Below, piece by piece: positions 28,626-41,874 of a stretch of 64,000 bases of DNA. The position numbers and the translations under genes are program-made. The DNA comes from JADFXI01 sp963784135 (GTDB lineage Bacteria; Nitrospirota; Thermodesulfovibrionia; Thermodesulfovibrionales; Dissulfurispiraceae): NCBI GenBank assembly GCA_963784135.1, contig CAWAQG010000008.1, positions 1-64,000 of the forward strand. The letters run 5' to 3'. Within the stretch, counting starts at the first letter, position 1. Each line of letters starts with the position of its first letter. Under the pieces are notes generated by a model. That model searched no databases, was not told the DNA's origin, and saw only the letters and a list, made by a program, of their open reading frames with translations.

Positions 28626-28691
28626 CGGCATCCCCATCGACTTGACAGGCGGTGATTAATGAGGTAAGGTTAAAGAAAAGTATCTTGTTGA

Positions 28692-30512
28692 ATGAGAAAG
28701 AAAATTCTTGTTGCCATTATACTTAATGTTGTCATCATTTCGGTGACTCTCGGAGTTATCAGCTATCTAACCGTCCGTGACAGCATCAGGCGCTCAATGG
28801 ATGACCGGTTGATGCTGGCCAGAATAATAGCAGATTATATCGATGTCTGCCTGCAGACAAATCTCAACAGGCTCATGGACATTTCCCTGTCGGGAAAGAT
28901 AGATATTACCTATAGTAATTGGGAGCCTGCGCGAAAGGCGCTTGAGACGGCCTACAAATATTCGCTGTTCACGGACGGCGTCTTTCTCCTGGACAGGCAG
29001 GGCAACACCCTTCTTACTTATCCCGCGCGTGATGTTTATACAGAAAACCTTTCATATATAAATTATGTAAATCAGGTGTTGAGCGAGGGGAAACCGGTCA
29101 TATCCAATGTATACACCATTGATCCTATAAAAAAACAGGTATTGTTCATGATGGTGCCCTTAAAGGACCGGCGGGACACAGTTGTCGGTGTTGCGGGCGG
29201 GATGCTCAGCCCCACCAACCCATTCATCAGTGCTCTTCTGGAGCGTATGAAAATAGAAAAAAACAGCTACATAGAAATAATCGACAGTAATGAGATCGTG
29301 GTGGCTTCGGATTATCCGGCACGCATCCTGAGTCACGATGACAATGGCGGGACGCTGGCCGCGATGATAAGGCGTGCTCAATCGGGGATCAGGCCCTACA
29401 GCCATGTCCTTCCCGGAACAAAAGGCGGCGAAACGATAAAGGACATCCTTGCATTTGTTCCCCTCAAAACAGCGCCGTGGGGGGTCGTCGTGGGACAAGA
29501 AGAAAAAACAGCCTTTGCGCCTGCAACGAGCTTGGCGCGGAATTTTTTCTTTATCGTGGCGGCGTTTATTGCCACGTCCCTGCTTTTTGCTATAGGGGCG
29601 AGCACAAGCATTGTCAGGCCGCTTAAAGCCCTTATAGCGGAAACCAACAGGATCGCTTCCGGCGATCTGTCGAAGGAGGTTGGTGATTTGGGCAGCGATG
29701 AAGTTTTGCAATTGAGCAAGAGTTTTGAAACTATGCGAATAGAGCTTGCTGCTTCATTAGAGCGCATTCAGGGGCAGAATCTGGAACTTGAGCACCGTGT
29801 GGCCGAGAGGACGGAACAAATCCGTAAGAGCCAGAAAAAGGTAGAGAGCCTGCTTAAAAAAGTAATTTCGACCGAGGAGGAAGAACGTAAGCGTATAGCG
29901 CGGGCGCTCCATGATGAGGCACTGCAGGATATTTCGGCGCTCCTGATTAACCTGGATATATATAAGGCGAGGCCCGAGAGCTTCAACATTCAGCGATGCG
30001 ATGAGCTGCGGGCCATCGTTCTTAAGACAATGGACGACATGCATAACGTGATCCAGAATCTGAGACCGACAGTGCTTGATGACTTCGGACTTGAAGCGGC
30101 CATCGTATGGCTCCTTGACAGGCATCTGAAGGCAAAGGGGGTTGTATACAAGCTTGAAATGAACTGTCCCAATGACAAAAGATTTCCCCCAAAAATCGAG
30201 AGGCTCCTTTTTCTGATTACGCAGGAGGCGGTCATTAATATTGCCCGCCATGCCCAGGCCCGGACCGTTTTTGTGACGCTCGAAGCGAACAGACGTGAAG
30301 TAAGCGTAACTGTCGAGGACGACGGAAAGGGCTTCGAATTGAATGAAGTGCTTCGGGCCTCTCCTGAAAGCACGAGAGGCCTGGGCGTTCTGGGCATGAA
30401 AGAGAGGGCAGGGCTGTTTGATGCAAAGTTTGGGATCTATTCAGCTCCCGGCGAAGGCACCCGTCTTTCCATTTGTGTGCCGATCGCCCAGACGGGAGGT
30501 GATTATGAATAA
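28692..30512 (+). CDS. NarX-type sensor histidine kinase (Cache, HAMP, HisKA_3)
   Basis: The 606-residue kinase starts with a membrane helix (ILVAIILNVVIISVTLGVISYL). A dCache-like periplasmic domain follows to about residue 275 (DGVFLLDRQGNTLLTYPA; VVGVAGGMLSPTNPF), then a second membrane helix, HAMP and a short coiled coil. The phosphoacceptor region RIARALHDEALQDISALLI is HisKA_3. The ATPase domain has QEAVINIARHA and VEDDGKGF, and RGLGVLGMKERA. It pairs with the LuxR-type regulator that overlaps its end by 8 bases. Confidence 0.92.
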   Translation: MRKKILVAIILNVVIISVTLGVISYLTVRDSIRRSMDDRLMLARIIADYIDVCLQTNLNRLMDISLSGKIDITYSNWEPARKALETAYKYSLFTDGVFLLDRQGNTLLTYPARDVYTENLSYINYVNQVLSEGKPVISNVYTIDPIKKQVLFMMVPLKDRRDTVVGVAGGMLSPTNPFISALLERMKIEKNSYIEIIDSNEIVVASDYPARILSHDDNGGTLAAMIRRAQSGIRPYSHVLPGTKGGETIKDILAFVPLKTAPWGVVVGQEEKTAFAPATSLARNFFFIVAAFIATSLLFAIGASTSIVRPLKALIAETNRIASGDLSKEVGDLGSDEVLQLSKSFETMRIELAASLERIQGQNLELEHRVAERTEQIRKSQKKVESLLKKVISTEEEERKRIARALHDEALQDISALLINLDIYKARPESFNIQRCDELRAIVLKTMDDMHNVIQNLRPTVLDDFGLEAAIVWLLDRHLKAKGVVYKLEMNCPNDKRFPPKIERLLFLITQEAVINIARHAQARTVFVTLEANRREVSVTVEDDGKGFELNEVLRASPESTRGLGVLGMKERAGLFDAKFGIYSAPGEGTRLSICVPIAQTGGDYE

Positions 30513-31167
30513 GATAACCGTTCTCATTGCGGATGATCATGCCCTGGTGAGGGAGGGCATTGCCGCTTTTCTCAGAATGCATGATGACATAGAAGTTATA
30601 GCCGAAGCCTGTGACGGACTTGAAGCGATAGATAAATGCAAAAAGCACAGGCCGGATGTCGTGCTCATGGATATTTCGATGCCCTCGCTTGGCGGACTGG
30701 AAGCAACCGTTGAGATCAAAAAGACCCAGCCTGAAATCAAAATACTTGTCCTCACTCAATACAGTGACAAAGAATACATTGCACGGTTTCTTAAAGCGGG
30801 TGTCACGGGATACCTGCTTAAGAAATCCGGCGGCAACGAACTGGTGACGGCGATAAGGGCTGCGAGCAGGGGGGAAGGTTATCTTTCTTCATCCATTGCA
30901 TCTGAAGTGATATCAGGTTATCTCAATACCGGGGGAAAGGCTATTGAAGACCCTTATGAGAAGCTTAGCGACAGGGAAAACCAGGTATTAAAGCTGCTTG
31001 CCGAGGGGCATACACATAAAGAAGCGGCCAGCCTTCTGGGCATCAGCGTAAAAACCGTTATAGCCCATCAGTCCAATATTTTCGAAAAACTGTCTCTGCA
31101 CAACCGTTCCGAGCTGATGAAATTCGCTATACATAAGGGCATTATAAAAATAGAAGTGGACGAATAG
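30505..31167 (+). CDS. NarL/FixJ-family response regulator
   Basis: The 220-residue regulator has a receiver domain (VLIADDHALVREGI; phosphorylation Asp in DVVLMDISMP; the conserved Lys in LLKKSGG) and a C-terminal LuxR HTH (LSDRENQVLKLLAEGHTHKEAASLLGISVKTVIAHQSNI). The start was set at the ATG with GGGAGGTGATT before it, inside the last codons of the kinase gene. Earlier in-frame starts would add kinase-coding sequence. It is translationally coupled to the kinase; target genes are unknown. Confidence 0.93.
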   Translation: MNKITVLIADDHALVREGIAAFLRMHDDIEVIAEACDGLEAIDKCKKHRPDVVLMDISMPSLGGLEATVEIKKTQPEIKILVLTQYSDKEYIARFLKAGVTGYLLKKSGGNELVTAIRAASRGEGYLSSSIASEVISGYLNTGGKAIEDPYEKLSDRENQVLKLLAEGHTHKEAASLLGISVKTVIAHQSNIFEKLSLHNRSELMKFAIHKGIIKIEVDE

Positions 31168-31191
31168 AGCAGCGAAGATTTCCCGGTACTC

Positions 31192-31242
31192 TTGACAAAA
31201 GATTCCATTATGAGCTATTTTACTTACTCGCTCTTTGATAAT
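31192..31242 (+). promoter_or_regulatory. rrn: rRNA operon promoter and boxA-like antiterminator
   Basis: TTGACA at 31192-31197 and TATTTT at 31216-31221 are separated by 18 bases. GCTCTTTGATAATT from about 31229 resembles the boxA antitermination site (TGCTCTTTAACAA). They lie about 70-120 bases before the mature 16S end, as expected. Confidence 0.6.
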
Positions 31243-31312
31243 TGCTAAATACATGCGTGATGAACTACAAGATGCTTCAGTAACAAAGCTTCGCTTTTGA
31301 AAATTCAGGAAA

Positions 31313-32837
<1,525 letters not shown>

Positions 32838-32885
32838 CTAAGGAAAGATAATCGTAGTTCGTCACGCATGATTTAGATATAGAAG

Positions 32886-33007
32886 GCGTCTTTGTAAAAA
32901 GTCCATAGGCAAGGCGCGCAAATGCTGAGGAATGAGGCGTACCGACGGTACGTCGCAGTGACGAGGCATGCAGCGCAACGCAGCATATGGATTTTTTACG
33001 AAGACGC
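32886..33007. repeat. 122-bp inverted-repeat element in the 16S-tRNA spacer
   Basis: Arms GCGTCTTTGTAAAAAGTCCATA and its near-perfect complement (2 mismatches of 22) enclose a middle hairpin GGCGTACcgacGGTACGTC. It lies between 16S and tRNA-Ile, where it must be transcribed with the pre-rRNA. Its ends share the GTAAAAAGTC core with elements at 45.8 and 59.9 kb. Confidence 0.75.
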
Positions 33008-33010
33008 TGT

Positions 33011-33087
<77 letters not shown>

Positions 33088-33111
33088 AACTTAATTTGAG
33101 CTTAATGCGTA

Positions 33112-33187
33112 GGGGGTGTAGCTCAGCTGGGAGAGCACCTGCTTTGCAAGCAGGGGGTCATCGGTTCGATCCCGTTCACCTCCACCA
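33112..33187 (+). tRNA. tRNA-Ala (TGC)
   Basis: The 76-nt cloverleaf has acceptor GGGGGTG with its partner before CCA, anticodon loop TTTGCAA with TGC, and T-loop TTCGATC. The CCA is encoded. Confidence 0.96.
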
Positions 33188-33276
33188 TAGTTTTAAGCTG
33201 AGATTTCAAATCGTAGATTTGAAATTCGAGGGTTTGATCTTTGACAATGCAGGGGAAGAGAGAGAAGTAGAGACAA

Positions 33277-36304
<3,028 letters not shown>

Positions 36305-36314
36305 CTTACTTCTT

Positions 36315-36496
36315 AGGGCTTACGAATAAATAATTTGTGCATTCAGGCGCTCAGATTTGGGTCAGCTTTGGCTGATCCGACTGAGCAAAACCGCAGGCGT
36401 AGCATCGCTACGTTGAGGATTTTGCGACTGAGGACCGGGCAAAGATGCCCCAAAGCCGAGATGCATCAATGTACAAGTTATTTATTCGTGAGCCCT
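36315..36496. repeat. 182-bp inverted-repeat element after 23S
   Basis: Arms beginning AGGGCTTACGAATAAATAA and the matching right side (TTATTTATTCGTGAGCCCT) pair over about 30 bases with a few changes. The interior contains GCGTAGCATCGCTACGTTG-type small palindromes resembling those in the 16S-tRNA spacer element. It occupies the place where a 5S gene would be expected. Confidence 0.7.
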
Positions 36497-36554
36497 CACT
36501 CCCTGCTTGTCAAATTTTTTTGTATCTTACATATTGAATGTTTTCGCAGTATAA

Positions 36555-36597
36555 TTAAAGAAAGGGAAAAATAACAAAACCCTTTCTTTAATTTTTT
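36555..36597 (+). terminator. Intrinsic terminator between rrn and rpoD
   Basis: A perfect 12-bp stem TTAAAGAAAGGG / CCCTTTCTTTAA with a 13-base loop is followed by an A and TTTTTT. It would end the rRNA transcript. Its left arm overlaps a TATAAT box at 36550-36555 that could serve rpoD. Confidence 0.85.
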
Positions 36598-36619
36598 GTT
36601 ATAAAGGGGTTTGAACATA

Positions 36620-38041
36620 ATGAAAGAAAGAGACATATTTGAAGAAATAATAAACCTTGGCAAACGACGCGGCGTACTAACGTATGATGAGATAAACGAA
36701 GCACTCCCCTCAGAATTTTTCTCCCCTGACGAACTTGAAGATCTCATGGATGTCCTCAGCGATATGGGAGTTAAGGTCGTTGATTACGAAGAGTCGATTC
36801 TTGGCGAGGAGGAAGTCGAGGAGGAAGTTGAAGAGCACGAGAGGGCTGAAGATCTTGTTCAGGCCTATTTTAACTCAATGGGGGACATCTCAATCCTCAC
36901 AAAGGATGAGGAAACCGACCTCGCAAAGAAGCTTGAAGAAGGCAGAGACATAATAAACAAGATCATATCGGCGCTCCCCATTTTCGATAAAATAAAAAAT
37001 ACTATCGATATAGAAGATGAAGAAGGCATTGCGACAGAAGAAGAAAGGGCCGATGAAGCGCTTATAAAAACTCTGTCCAGGCTTGAGGAATTGATAGATT
37101 CGGCATTGAGAGCAGATGTAAAAATCAAGAGGTATGGCACGCTTAAAGATTTCAGGTCCTTTATAAACGATAAAAAGAAAAAGAACCAGAATACAAAACG
37201 GTATGATGTCCTGCTTAAAGAGGTACAGTCCGACTACAAAAAAATTGAATCAGAGGTCGGAACAAAAGTTGAAGTCCTGAAAGATCTCTGGCTTAAAATA
37301 TCCAAGGCAAGACATCTTGTCATGGAAGCCAAAAACGAACTAATAACGAGAAACCTGAGACTGGTTGTTAATATCGCAAAAAACTACGTAGGCAGGGGCT
37401 TGCCCTTACTCGATCTTATTCAGGAAGGGAACATAGGCCTTATGAAAGCCGTAGATAAATTCAAATATGAAAAAGGGTTCAAATTCAGCACCTATGCTAC
37501 ATGGTGGATACGACAGGCGATAACAAGGGCGCTTATCGACCAGACAAAGACAATTCGTGTCCCTGTACATATGATGGAATTTTACAACCGCGTCACGAAG
37601 GCATCAAGAGAGCTTACCCAGCAGCTCGGACGCGAACCGACAAATGAGGAGATTGCAAAGAAACTTGTTGTCCCGGTGAGAAAGGTTGAAGAAGTATTCA
37701 GGGCGATACAGGACCCGATTGCGCTGCAGACTCCTATCGGCGATGAGGATACGGAACTCGAAGATTTTATAGGTGACAAAACAAGCCCGTCGCCTTATTC
37801 AGATGCGGAGCGGATAGAGACTTCAGAGCAAATACAGAGAGTGCTTCGGACTCTGACACCCAAAGAGGAAACCGTAATCAGGATGCGCTTCGGCATCGGC
37901 GTTGACAGAGACCACACACTTGAAGAGGTAGGCAGGTATCTTTCCATAACAAGAGAGCGAGTGCGCCAGATAGAAGCAAAGGCCCTCAGAAAATTGAAGC
38001 ACCCCAGCAGATTAAGGGCGCTGAAAATACTTACCAGTTAA
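36620..38041 (+). CDS. rpoD: RNA polymerase primary sigma factor RpoD
   Basis: The 473-residue primary sigma factor has region 1.1 (residues 1-70, LGKRRGVLTYDEINEALP) and region 1.2 (DLVQAYFNSMGDISILTKDEE). Region 2 has NLRLVVNIAKNYVGRGLPLLDLIQEGNIGLMKAVDKFKYEKGFKFSTYATWWIRQAI split over 2.1-2.4. Region 3 follows (RVPVHMMEF), and region 4 ends RERVRQIEAKALRKLKHPSR. The acidic non-conserved region is short. The ATG chosen lies 10 bases after AAGGGG; an in-frame TTG nine bases upstream is too close to it. Confidence 0.96.
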   Translation: MKERDIFEEIINLGKRRGVLTYDEINEALPSEFFSPDELEDLMDVLSDMGVKVVDYEESILGEEEVEEEVEEHERAEDLVQAYFNSMGDISILTKDEETDLAKKLEEGRDIINKIISALPIFDKIKNTIDIEDEEGIATEEERADEALIKTLSRLEELIDSALRADVKIKRYGTLKDFRSFINDKKKKNQNTKRYDVLLKEVQSDYKKIESEVGTKVEVLKDLWLKISKARHLVMEAKNELITRNLRLVVNIAKNYVGRGLPLLDLIQEGNIGLMKAVDKFKYEKGFKFSTYATWWIRQAITRALIDQTKTIRVPVHMMEFYNRVTKASRELTQQLGREPTNEEIAKKLVVPVRKVEEVFRAIQDPIALQTPIGDEDTELEDFIGDKTSPSPYSDAERIETSEQIQRVLRTLTPKEETVIRMRFGIGVDRDHTLEEVGRYLSITRERVRQIEAKALRKLKHPSRLRALKILTS

Positions 38042-38092
38042 AAGCAGGCAATGGGCGATAGACAATAGGAAAAGAAAAAAATCTCTTCGTGA

Positions 38093-39511
38093 CTATTTTC
38101 TCGCCTCTCTCTTTGTTTTTGCCCATTGCCCATCGCCTATTGCCTGACTTATCGATTTCTTTACCACGTCCATCAGGCGCTCCATAGATTCAGCGCTTAT
38201 GCTGAGTGGGGGCATAATAACAATCACATTGCCCAGAGGTCTTATTAAAACGCCTTTGTCACGTGCCTTGAGGGCAACTTTCCAGCCCATTCTTTCTTCC
38301 CAGGCGTATGTCTCCCTCGATAACTTGTCCCTGACAAGTTCGATACCTGCCATCAGCCCCTTATTTCTGACATTCCCAACATGCGGCAGCTCCGCAATAT
38401 CTTTTAATTTGCCCTCAAGGAGAGCAATTTTATCTCCGGCTTTTTTGAGTGTATGTTCCTTTTCAAAAACCTCAAGACATGCAAGAGCGGCAGCGCATGC
38501 CAGCGGATTCCCTGTATAAGAATGTCCATGAAAGAAGGTTTTCAATTCCCTGAACTCCCCAAGAAATACATTAAAAACATCTTCAGTGGCCAGCGTGGCA
38601 GCAAGCGGCAGATACCCGTTGGTAATCCCCTTCGAAAGGCACATTATATCGGGAATGACAGCTTCATGCTCAGATGCGAACATCCTGCCTGTCCTGCCAA
38701 AGCCGGTGGCGACTTCATCAGCGATCAAAAGCACATTGTATTTAGAACAAAGCTCTCTCACTCCCCTCAGATACCCCTCCGGCCATACAATCATACCTCC
38801 GGCAGCCTGCACAATCGGTTCAATAATAACCGCCGCAATCCCGGCAGAATGTTGCAGCAGGATATCTTCCATTTCTTTCAGGCATGCAAAAGAGCATTCC
38901 GGGCAGGTCTTGCCCAGCCCGCACCTGTAGCAATAAGGAGACGGCGCTTTATAAGACTTAAACAGCAGAGGGGCAAAGGTGCTATGGAAAATATCGATGC
39001 CTCCGACACTCACCGCGCCTAACGTATCGCCGTGATAACCATAGTCAAGGGACAAGAATGAATTCCTGCCGCTGACACCCTTGTGGACCCAGTATTGGAA
39101 GGCCATTTTAAGAGCGACTTCTACAGCAGTGGAGCCATTGTCGGAATAAAAAACCTTTGTCAGCGCGTTCTCACGGCCCGCGAATGCTCTGTCTGTAAGG
39201 CCGATGAGCTTTTCCGCAAGTTGTATGGAGGGGATGTTGCCCAGGCCGAGCAGCGTGGAGTGCGCTATTTTATCGAGCTGCGCCCTGATCGCATCATCAA
39301 TCTCCTGTTTCCTGTGGCCGTGAATGCTGACCCACAACGATGAAACTCCGTCAAGGTACCATTTCCCGTAAACATCCTTAACAAAACAATCTCTACCTTC
39401 GACAATAATAATCGGGTCCTCTTCAAGCCAGCCTTTCATCTGCGTAAAGGGATGCCAGATAAACTCTTTATCGGATTCTATGAGATGTTTTATTTCATCA
39501 AGGTAACTCAT
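38093..39511 (-). CDS. bioA: Adenosylmethionine-8-amino-7-oxononanoate aminotransferase
   Basis: BioA transfers an amino group from S-adenosylmethionine to KAPA in biotin synthesis. The class III PLP fold is clear: FIWHPFTQM at the N-terminus, SDNGSTAVEVALKMAFQYW, GYHGDTLGA, LIADEVATGFGRTG with the cofactor Asp, and the PLP lysine in CLSKGITNGYLPLAAT. The start chosen (MSYLDEIK) gives 472 residues; a longer frame adds 13 residues of no family similarity. The last residues (AIGDGQWAKTKREARK) run into an intergenic repeat and look appended. No other bio gene is adjacent. Confidence 0.94.
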   Translation of the reverse strand: MSYLDEIKHLIESDKEFIWHPFTQMKGWLEEDPIIIVEGRDCFVKDVYGKWYLDGVSSLWVSIHGHRKQEIDDAIRAQLDKIAHSTLLGLGNIPSIQLAEKLIGLTDRAFAGRENALTKVFYSDNGSTAVEVALKMAFQYWVHKGVSGRNSFLSLDYGYHGDTLGAVSVGGIDIFHSTFAPLLFKSYKAPSPYCYRCGLGKTCPECSFACLKEMEDILLQHSAGIAAVIIEPIVQAAGGMIVWPEGYLRGVRELCSKYNVLLIADEVATGFGRTGRMFASEHEAVIPDIMCLSKGITNGYLPLAATLATEDVFNVFLGEFRELKTFFHGHSYTGNPLACAAALACLEVFEKEHTLKKAGDKIALLEGKLKDIAELPHVGNVRNKGLMAGIELVRDKLSRETYAWEERMGWKVALKARDKGVLIRPLGNVIVIMPPLSISAESMERLMDVVKKSISQAIGDGQWAKTKREARK

Positions 39512-39589
39512 GGCACATGTCCGGTGAACTACTGCATTAGTATAACACAACCTTATTCGCTTGCAGATTATTTTGCCAATCTCGCAGCA

Positions 39590-39624
39590 TTGACTTTTAT
39601 AACTATATGCGTTATAGTGTTATA
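39590..39624 (+). promoter_or_regulatory. Promoter with palindromic operator for the toxin-antitoxin pair
   Basis: TTGACT and TATAGT are separated by 17 bases. TATAAC-N7-GTTATA overlaps the spacer and -10 box, and another GTTATA follows. This arrangement fits autorepression by the HigA-like protein. Confidence 0.7.
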
Positions 39625-39631
39625 AAAATAG

Positions 39632-39913
39632 ATGATAAAATCATTTAAGGATAAAGACACCGAGCAACTTTATGTGACAGGCAGAAGTAAAAGATTCCCG
39701 GTGGCAGTTTGTAAGGTAGGGACACATAAACTGGATTACCTTAATGCCGCCGCTAAGCTGCTGGACTTAAAACTACCACCCGGCAATAGGCTCGAACTGC
39801 TAAAAGGTAAATATGAGGGCAAATACAGCATCAGAATAAACGACCAGTACAGGATTATTTTCAAATGGTATGGTTCTGATGCTTACGATGTAAAAATAAC
39901 TGATTACCATTAA
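39632..39913 (+). CDS. higB: HigB-like toxin (RelE/ParE superfamily)
   Basis: The 93-residue protein ends with the family pattern GKYSIRINDQYRIIFKWYG..AYDVKITDYH and has LDYLNAAAKLLDLKLPPGNRLELLKGKYEG before it, as in HigB/GraT toxins. These are ribosome-dependent mRNA interferases. The conserved Arg in QYRIIF is present. The gene precedes its antitoxin, the order typical of HigBA, with an 11-base gap. Confidence 0.92.
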   Translation: MIKSFKDKDTEQLYVTGRSKRFPVAVCKVGTHKLDYLNAAAKLLDLKLPPGNRLELLKGKYEGKYSIRINDQYRIIFKWYGSDAYDVKITDYH

Positions 39914-39924
39914 GGAGGTTAGCC

Positions 39925-40314
39925 ATGTTTGATTTAAAAAGAGAACCCACGCACCCGGGAGATGTGCTCAAATATGACTTTATGGATGCTCTGAATATAT
40001 CTCAGACCGTGCTTGCCACTGATCTAAATACTACTTTCAGGACAATAAATGAAATCATAAATCATAAAAGAGGTATAAGTCCTGAAATGGCTGTCCGGCT
40101 TGCCAGGTACTTCGGCACATCGGAAGAGTTATGGCTTAATTTGCAAAACCACTACGACTTATATAAGGTCAAGTTGAAGAAGAATAAAATATTGGACAGC
40201 ATAAAAACATACACAGAACTGCATTCTAAGGAGAGCAGTAAACGGCTTGCCGGACTGGGTAGAACCGATAGGACACTGGAAATGATTCCGCGGAGAAGAC
40301 CGGGGAATATATAA
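39925..40314 (+). CDS. higA: HigA-like antitoxin (XRE-type HTH)
   Basis: The 129-residue protein has the HigA signature near its start (REPTHPGDVLKYDFMDALNISQTVLATDL) and a XRE helix-turn-helix (TINEIINHKRGISPEMAVRLARYFGTSEELWLNLQ). The C-terminal 30 residues are an extension beyond most HigA. TAAGGAGGT precedes the ATG. It is expected to bind HigB and repress the promoter upstream. Confidence 0.93.
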   Translation: MFDLKREPTHPGDVLKYDFMDALNISQTVLATDLNTTFRTINEIINHKRGISPEMAVRLARYFGTSEELWLNLQNHYDLYKVKLKKNKILDSIKTYTELHSKESSKRLAGLGRTDRTLEMIPRRRPGNI

Positions 40315-40358
40315 AAATGGGCTTAAAATATTATTAACAGCATCTACGCAACTGCTGT

Positions 40359-41660
40359 TTATTTCTGAACCTGATTTGCATATTTAATGTCCTGAAGGAC
40401 AAAGGACTCAAGAGCTGCGTCCAAATATGGTTTCCGGCAGTCAATGCCTTCCATGCGCCCTTCCAGCACAAGTTTCATATATCGGCAACCGCCAAAACAG
40501 AGGGGCAGATAAGAGCAGTCCAGACATTCCTGATTCTTCCAGTTATCAAGATTATGGGACTGCCGGTAATCGACCAAGCCGGTCCTTATGTCGCCTGCCT
40601 TAAAAGCCTGTCTGCCGATAAGACCCGGGCATTTGTAAATGGCGCCGTCGTAATTGAGGACAAATATATCCTTCATTTCCATCATGCATGGAATAGGCAT
40701 AATCTTTTGCGTGTGATAGCCCCTCTTTAACATCTCTTCCCTTAAAAACAGGGCCGCCTCGATAAGCCACGGTTCGTTTAGGCATCCGCAGCCGTCATTG
40801 AACTCAGGCGGTGCAATGTCAGGTGTTTCCGGCATTACAGGCGAGAAGCTGACCTCAAAAACCTTGTCAGGCGTGAGTCCTGTATCCAAAAAGTAGTCCA
40901 GAAGCCGAGGGAAATCCCTGTAATTTTCCCTGACAAAATTACTTCCTACAGTAACAGACAGTATGTCGCACACATCTTTTATGTTCCGGTATATGGTATC
41001 AAAGCTTCCCTTGCCTGACACAAACGGTCTATAGTTGTCATGGTTTTCTTTAAGGCCATCCAGTGTCACCAAGGCCCGCTGAATGCCCAATTGCTTTAAT
41101 CTCAGGGCAACCCCTGCTGTGAGGAGAGTTCCATTGGTAGTAAGGGATGCGCTGTACTTTATCCCTCTGCTTTCGGCAAGGTCTTTTAATCTTTGCGATA
41201 TATATATGATAAGCTCTATGCTCAGAAGCGGTTCGCCTCCGTAGAATGCGATCCTGATATCCTCTTTATGGGGGACAACATGCCTTGAAACGTAATCCAC
41301 GAAAAGGTCCGCTGTTTCCCTCGACATGTAAAACTTGCCTTTTCTCTGTCCTTCAAAACAGTATTTGCAGGCAAGGTTGCAGTCAAGGCTCATGACAACG
41401 CTCGCCTTGAATATCTTATTAATCGAATTAAGCTCATCTATAAAAGCGAGCATCTCTCTTTTTTCCATTTCCCGATCATCCACCAGGAATCCGAGTCCTT
41501 TAAGCGTATCGCGCTCATCTTCCTGAAGATTGTTTTTTTCAATGTCTTCTATCAATGATTTGGGCACAGATATTTTGGCCGCCTTTTTTGTTGAAAAGAG
41601 GACAACAGAATCAGGTTCTTTTTTATTAGGATATATTATGCAGTATCTTGAAAGAAACAT
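40359..41660 (-). CDS. Radical SAM/SPASM peptide maturase (geopeptide-type)
   Basis: The radical SAM core has the cluster motif CNLACKYC (CxxxCxxC) near residue 96 and GGEPLLSIELI for SAM binding. The C-terminal SPASM region has CGCLNEPW, YDGAIYKCPGLIGR and ECLDCSYLPLCFGGC, enough cysteines for two auxiliary clusters. The family modifies short peptides. I recognise the general type as the maturase of geopeptide-like RiPPs. The ATG chosen gives 433 residues. Longer frames would overlap the precursor peptide gene. It is the third gene of a TonB receptor-peptide-maturase unit, with a hairpin just before it. Confidence 0.82.
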   Translation of the reverse strand: MFLSRYCIIYPNKKEPDSVVLFSTKKAAKISVPKSLIEDIEKNNLQEDERDTLKGLGFLVDDREMEKREMLAFIDELNSINKIFKASVVMSLDCNLACKYCFEGQRKGKFYMSRETADLFVDYVSRHVVPHKEDIRIAFYGGEPLLSIELIIYISQRLKDLAESRGIKYSASLTTNGTLLTAGVALRLKQLGIQRALVTLDGLKENHDNYRPFVSGKGSFDTIYRNIKDVCDILSVTVGSNFVRENYRDFPRLLDYFLDTGLTPDKVFEVSFSPVMPETPDIAPPEFNDGCGCLNEPWLIEAALFLREEMLKRGYHTQKIMPIPCMMEMKDIFVLNYDGAIYKCPGLIGRQAFKAGDIRTGLVDYRQSHNLDNWKNQECLDCSYLPLCFGGCRYMKLVLEGRMEGIDCRKPYLDAALESFVLQDIKYANQVQK

Positions 41661-41687
41661 TGTTTTTCTATGTTGACTGCTGCAAGA

Positions 41688-41703
41688 GAGGGCGTCCGCC
41701 CTC
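41688..41703 (-). terminator. Short hairpin between peptide and radical SAM genes
   Basis: GAGGGC pairs with GCCCTC over a 4-base loop. It has no T-run, so it may slow or partly stop transcription, or protect the short upstream message. Such hairpins are common between RiPP precursors and their enzymes. Confidence 0.5.
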
Positions 41704-41734
41704 CCTCGCATGAAATTATCCAGCCTACTACTTT

Positions 41735-41830
41735 TTACATATGAGCCGAATTTGCCGGGTTTGCACAACATTTCCCGTCTGTCAAATCCTTCTTTTCAAC
41801 GCCTTTGTCTAAAATTACAATACGCTTCAT
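41735..41830 (-). CDS. Putative geopeptide-like RiPP precursor peptide (31 aa)
   Basis: The reading frame MKRIVILDKGVEKKDL then TDGKCCANPANSAHM has 31 codons and a strong ribosome-binding site (GGAGGTGGCGGT then ATG). It starts 44 bases after the TonB receptor stop, and the radical SAM gene follows. The leader has a basic-hydrophobic start and a Lys/Glu segment. The core holds the double cysteine followed by a Pro/Asn/Ala tail. The Cys-Cys pair and the adjacent SPASM enzyme match the general pattern of geopeptide precursors in Geobacter and relatives, from memory. The modification is unknown. The chance of such a signal by accident is small, but it is not proven to be expressed. Confidence 0.7.
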   Translation of the reverse strand: MKRIVILDKGVEKKDLTDGKCCANPANSAHM

Positions 41831-41874
41831 ACCGCCACCTCCATTTGTTTATTCAGAAGCCTCTAAAAGAGGCG

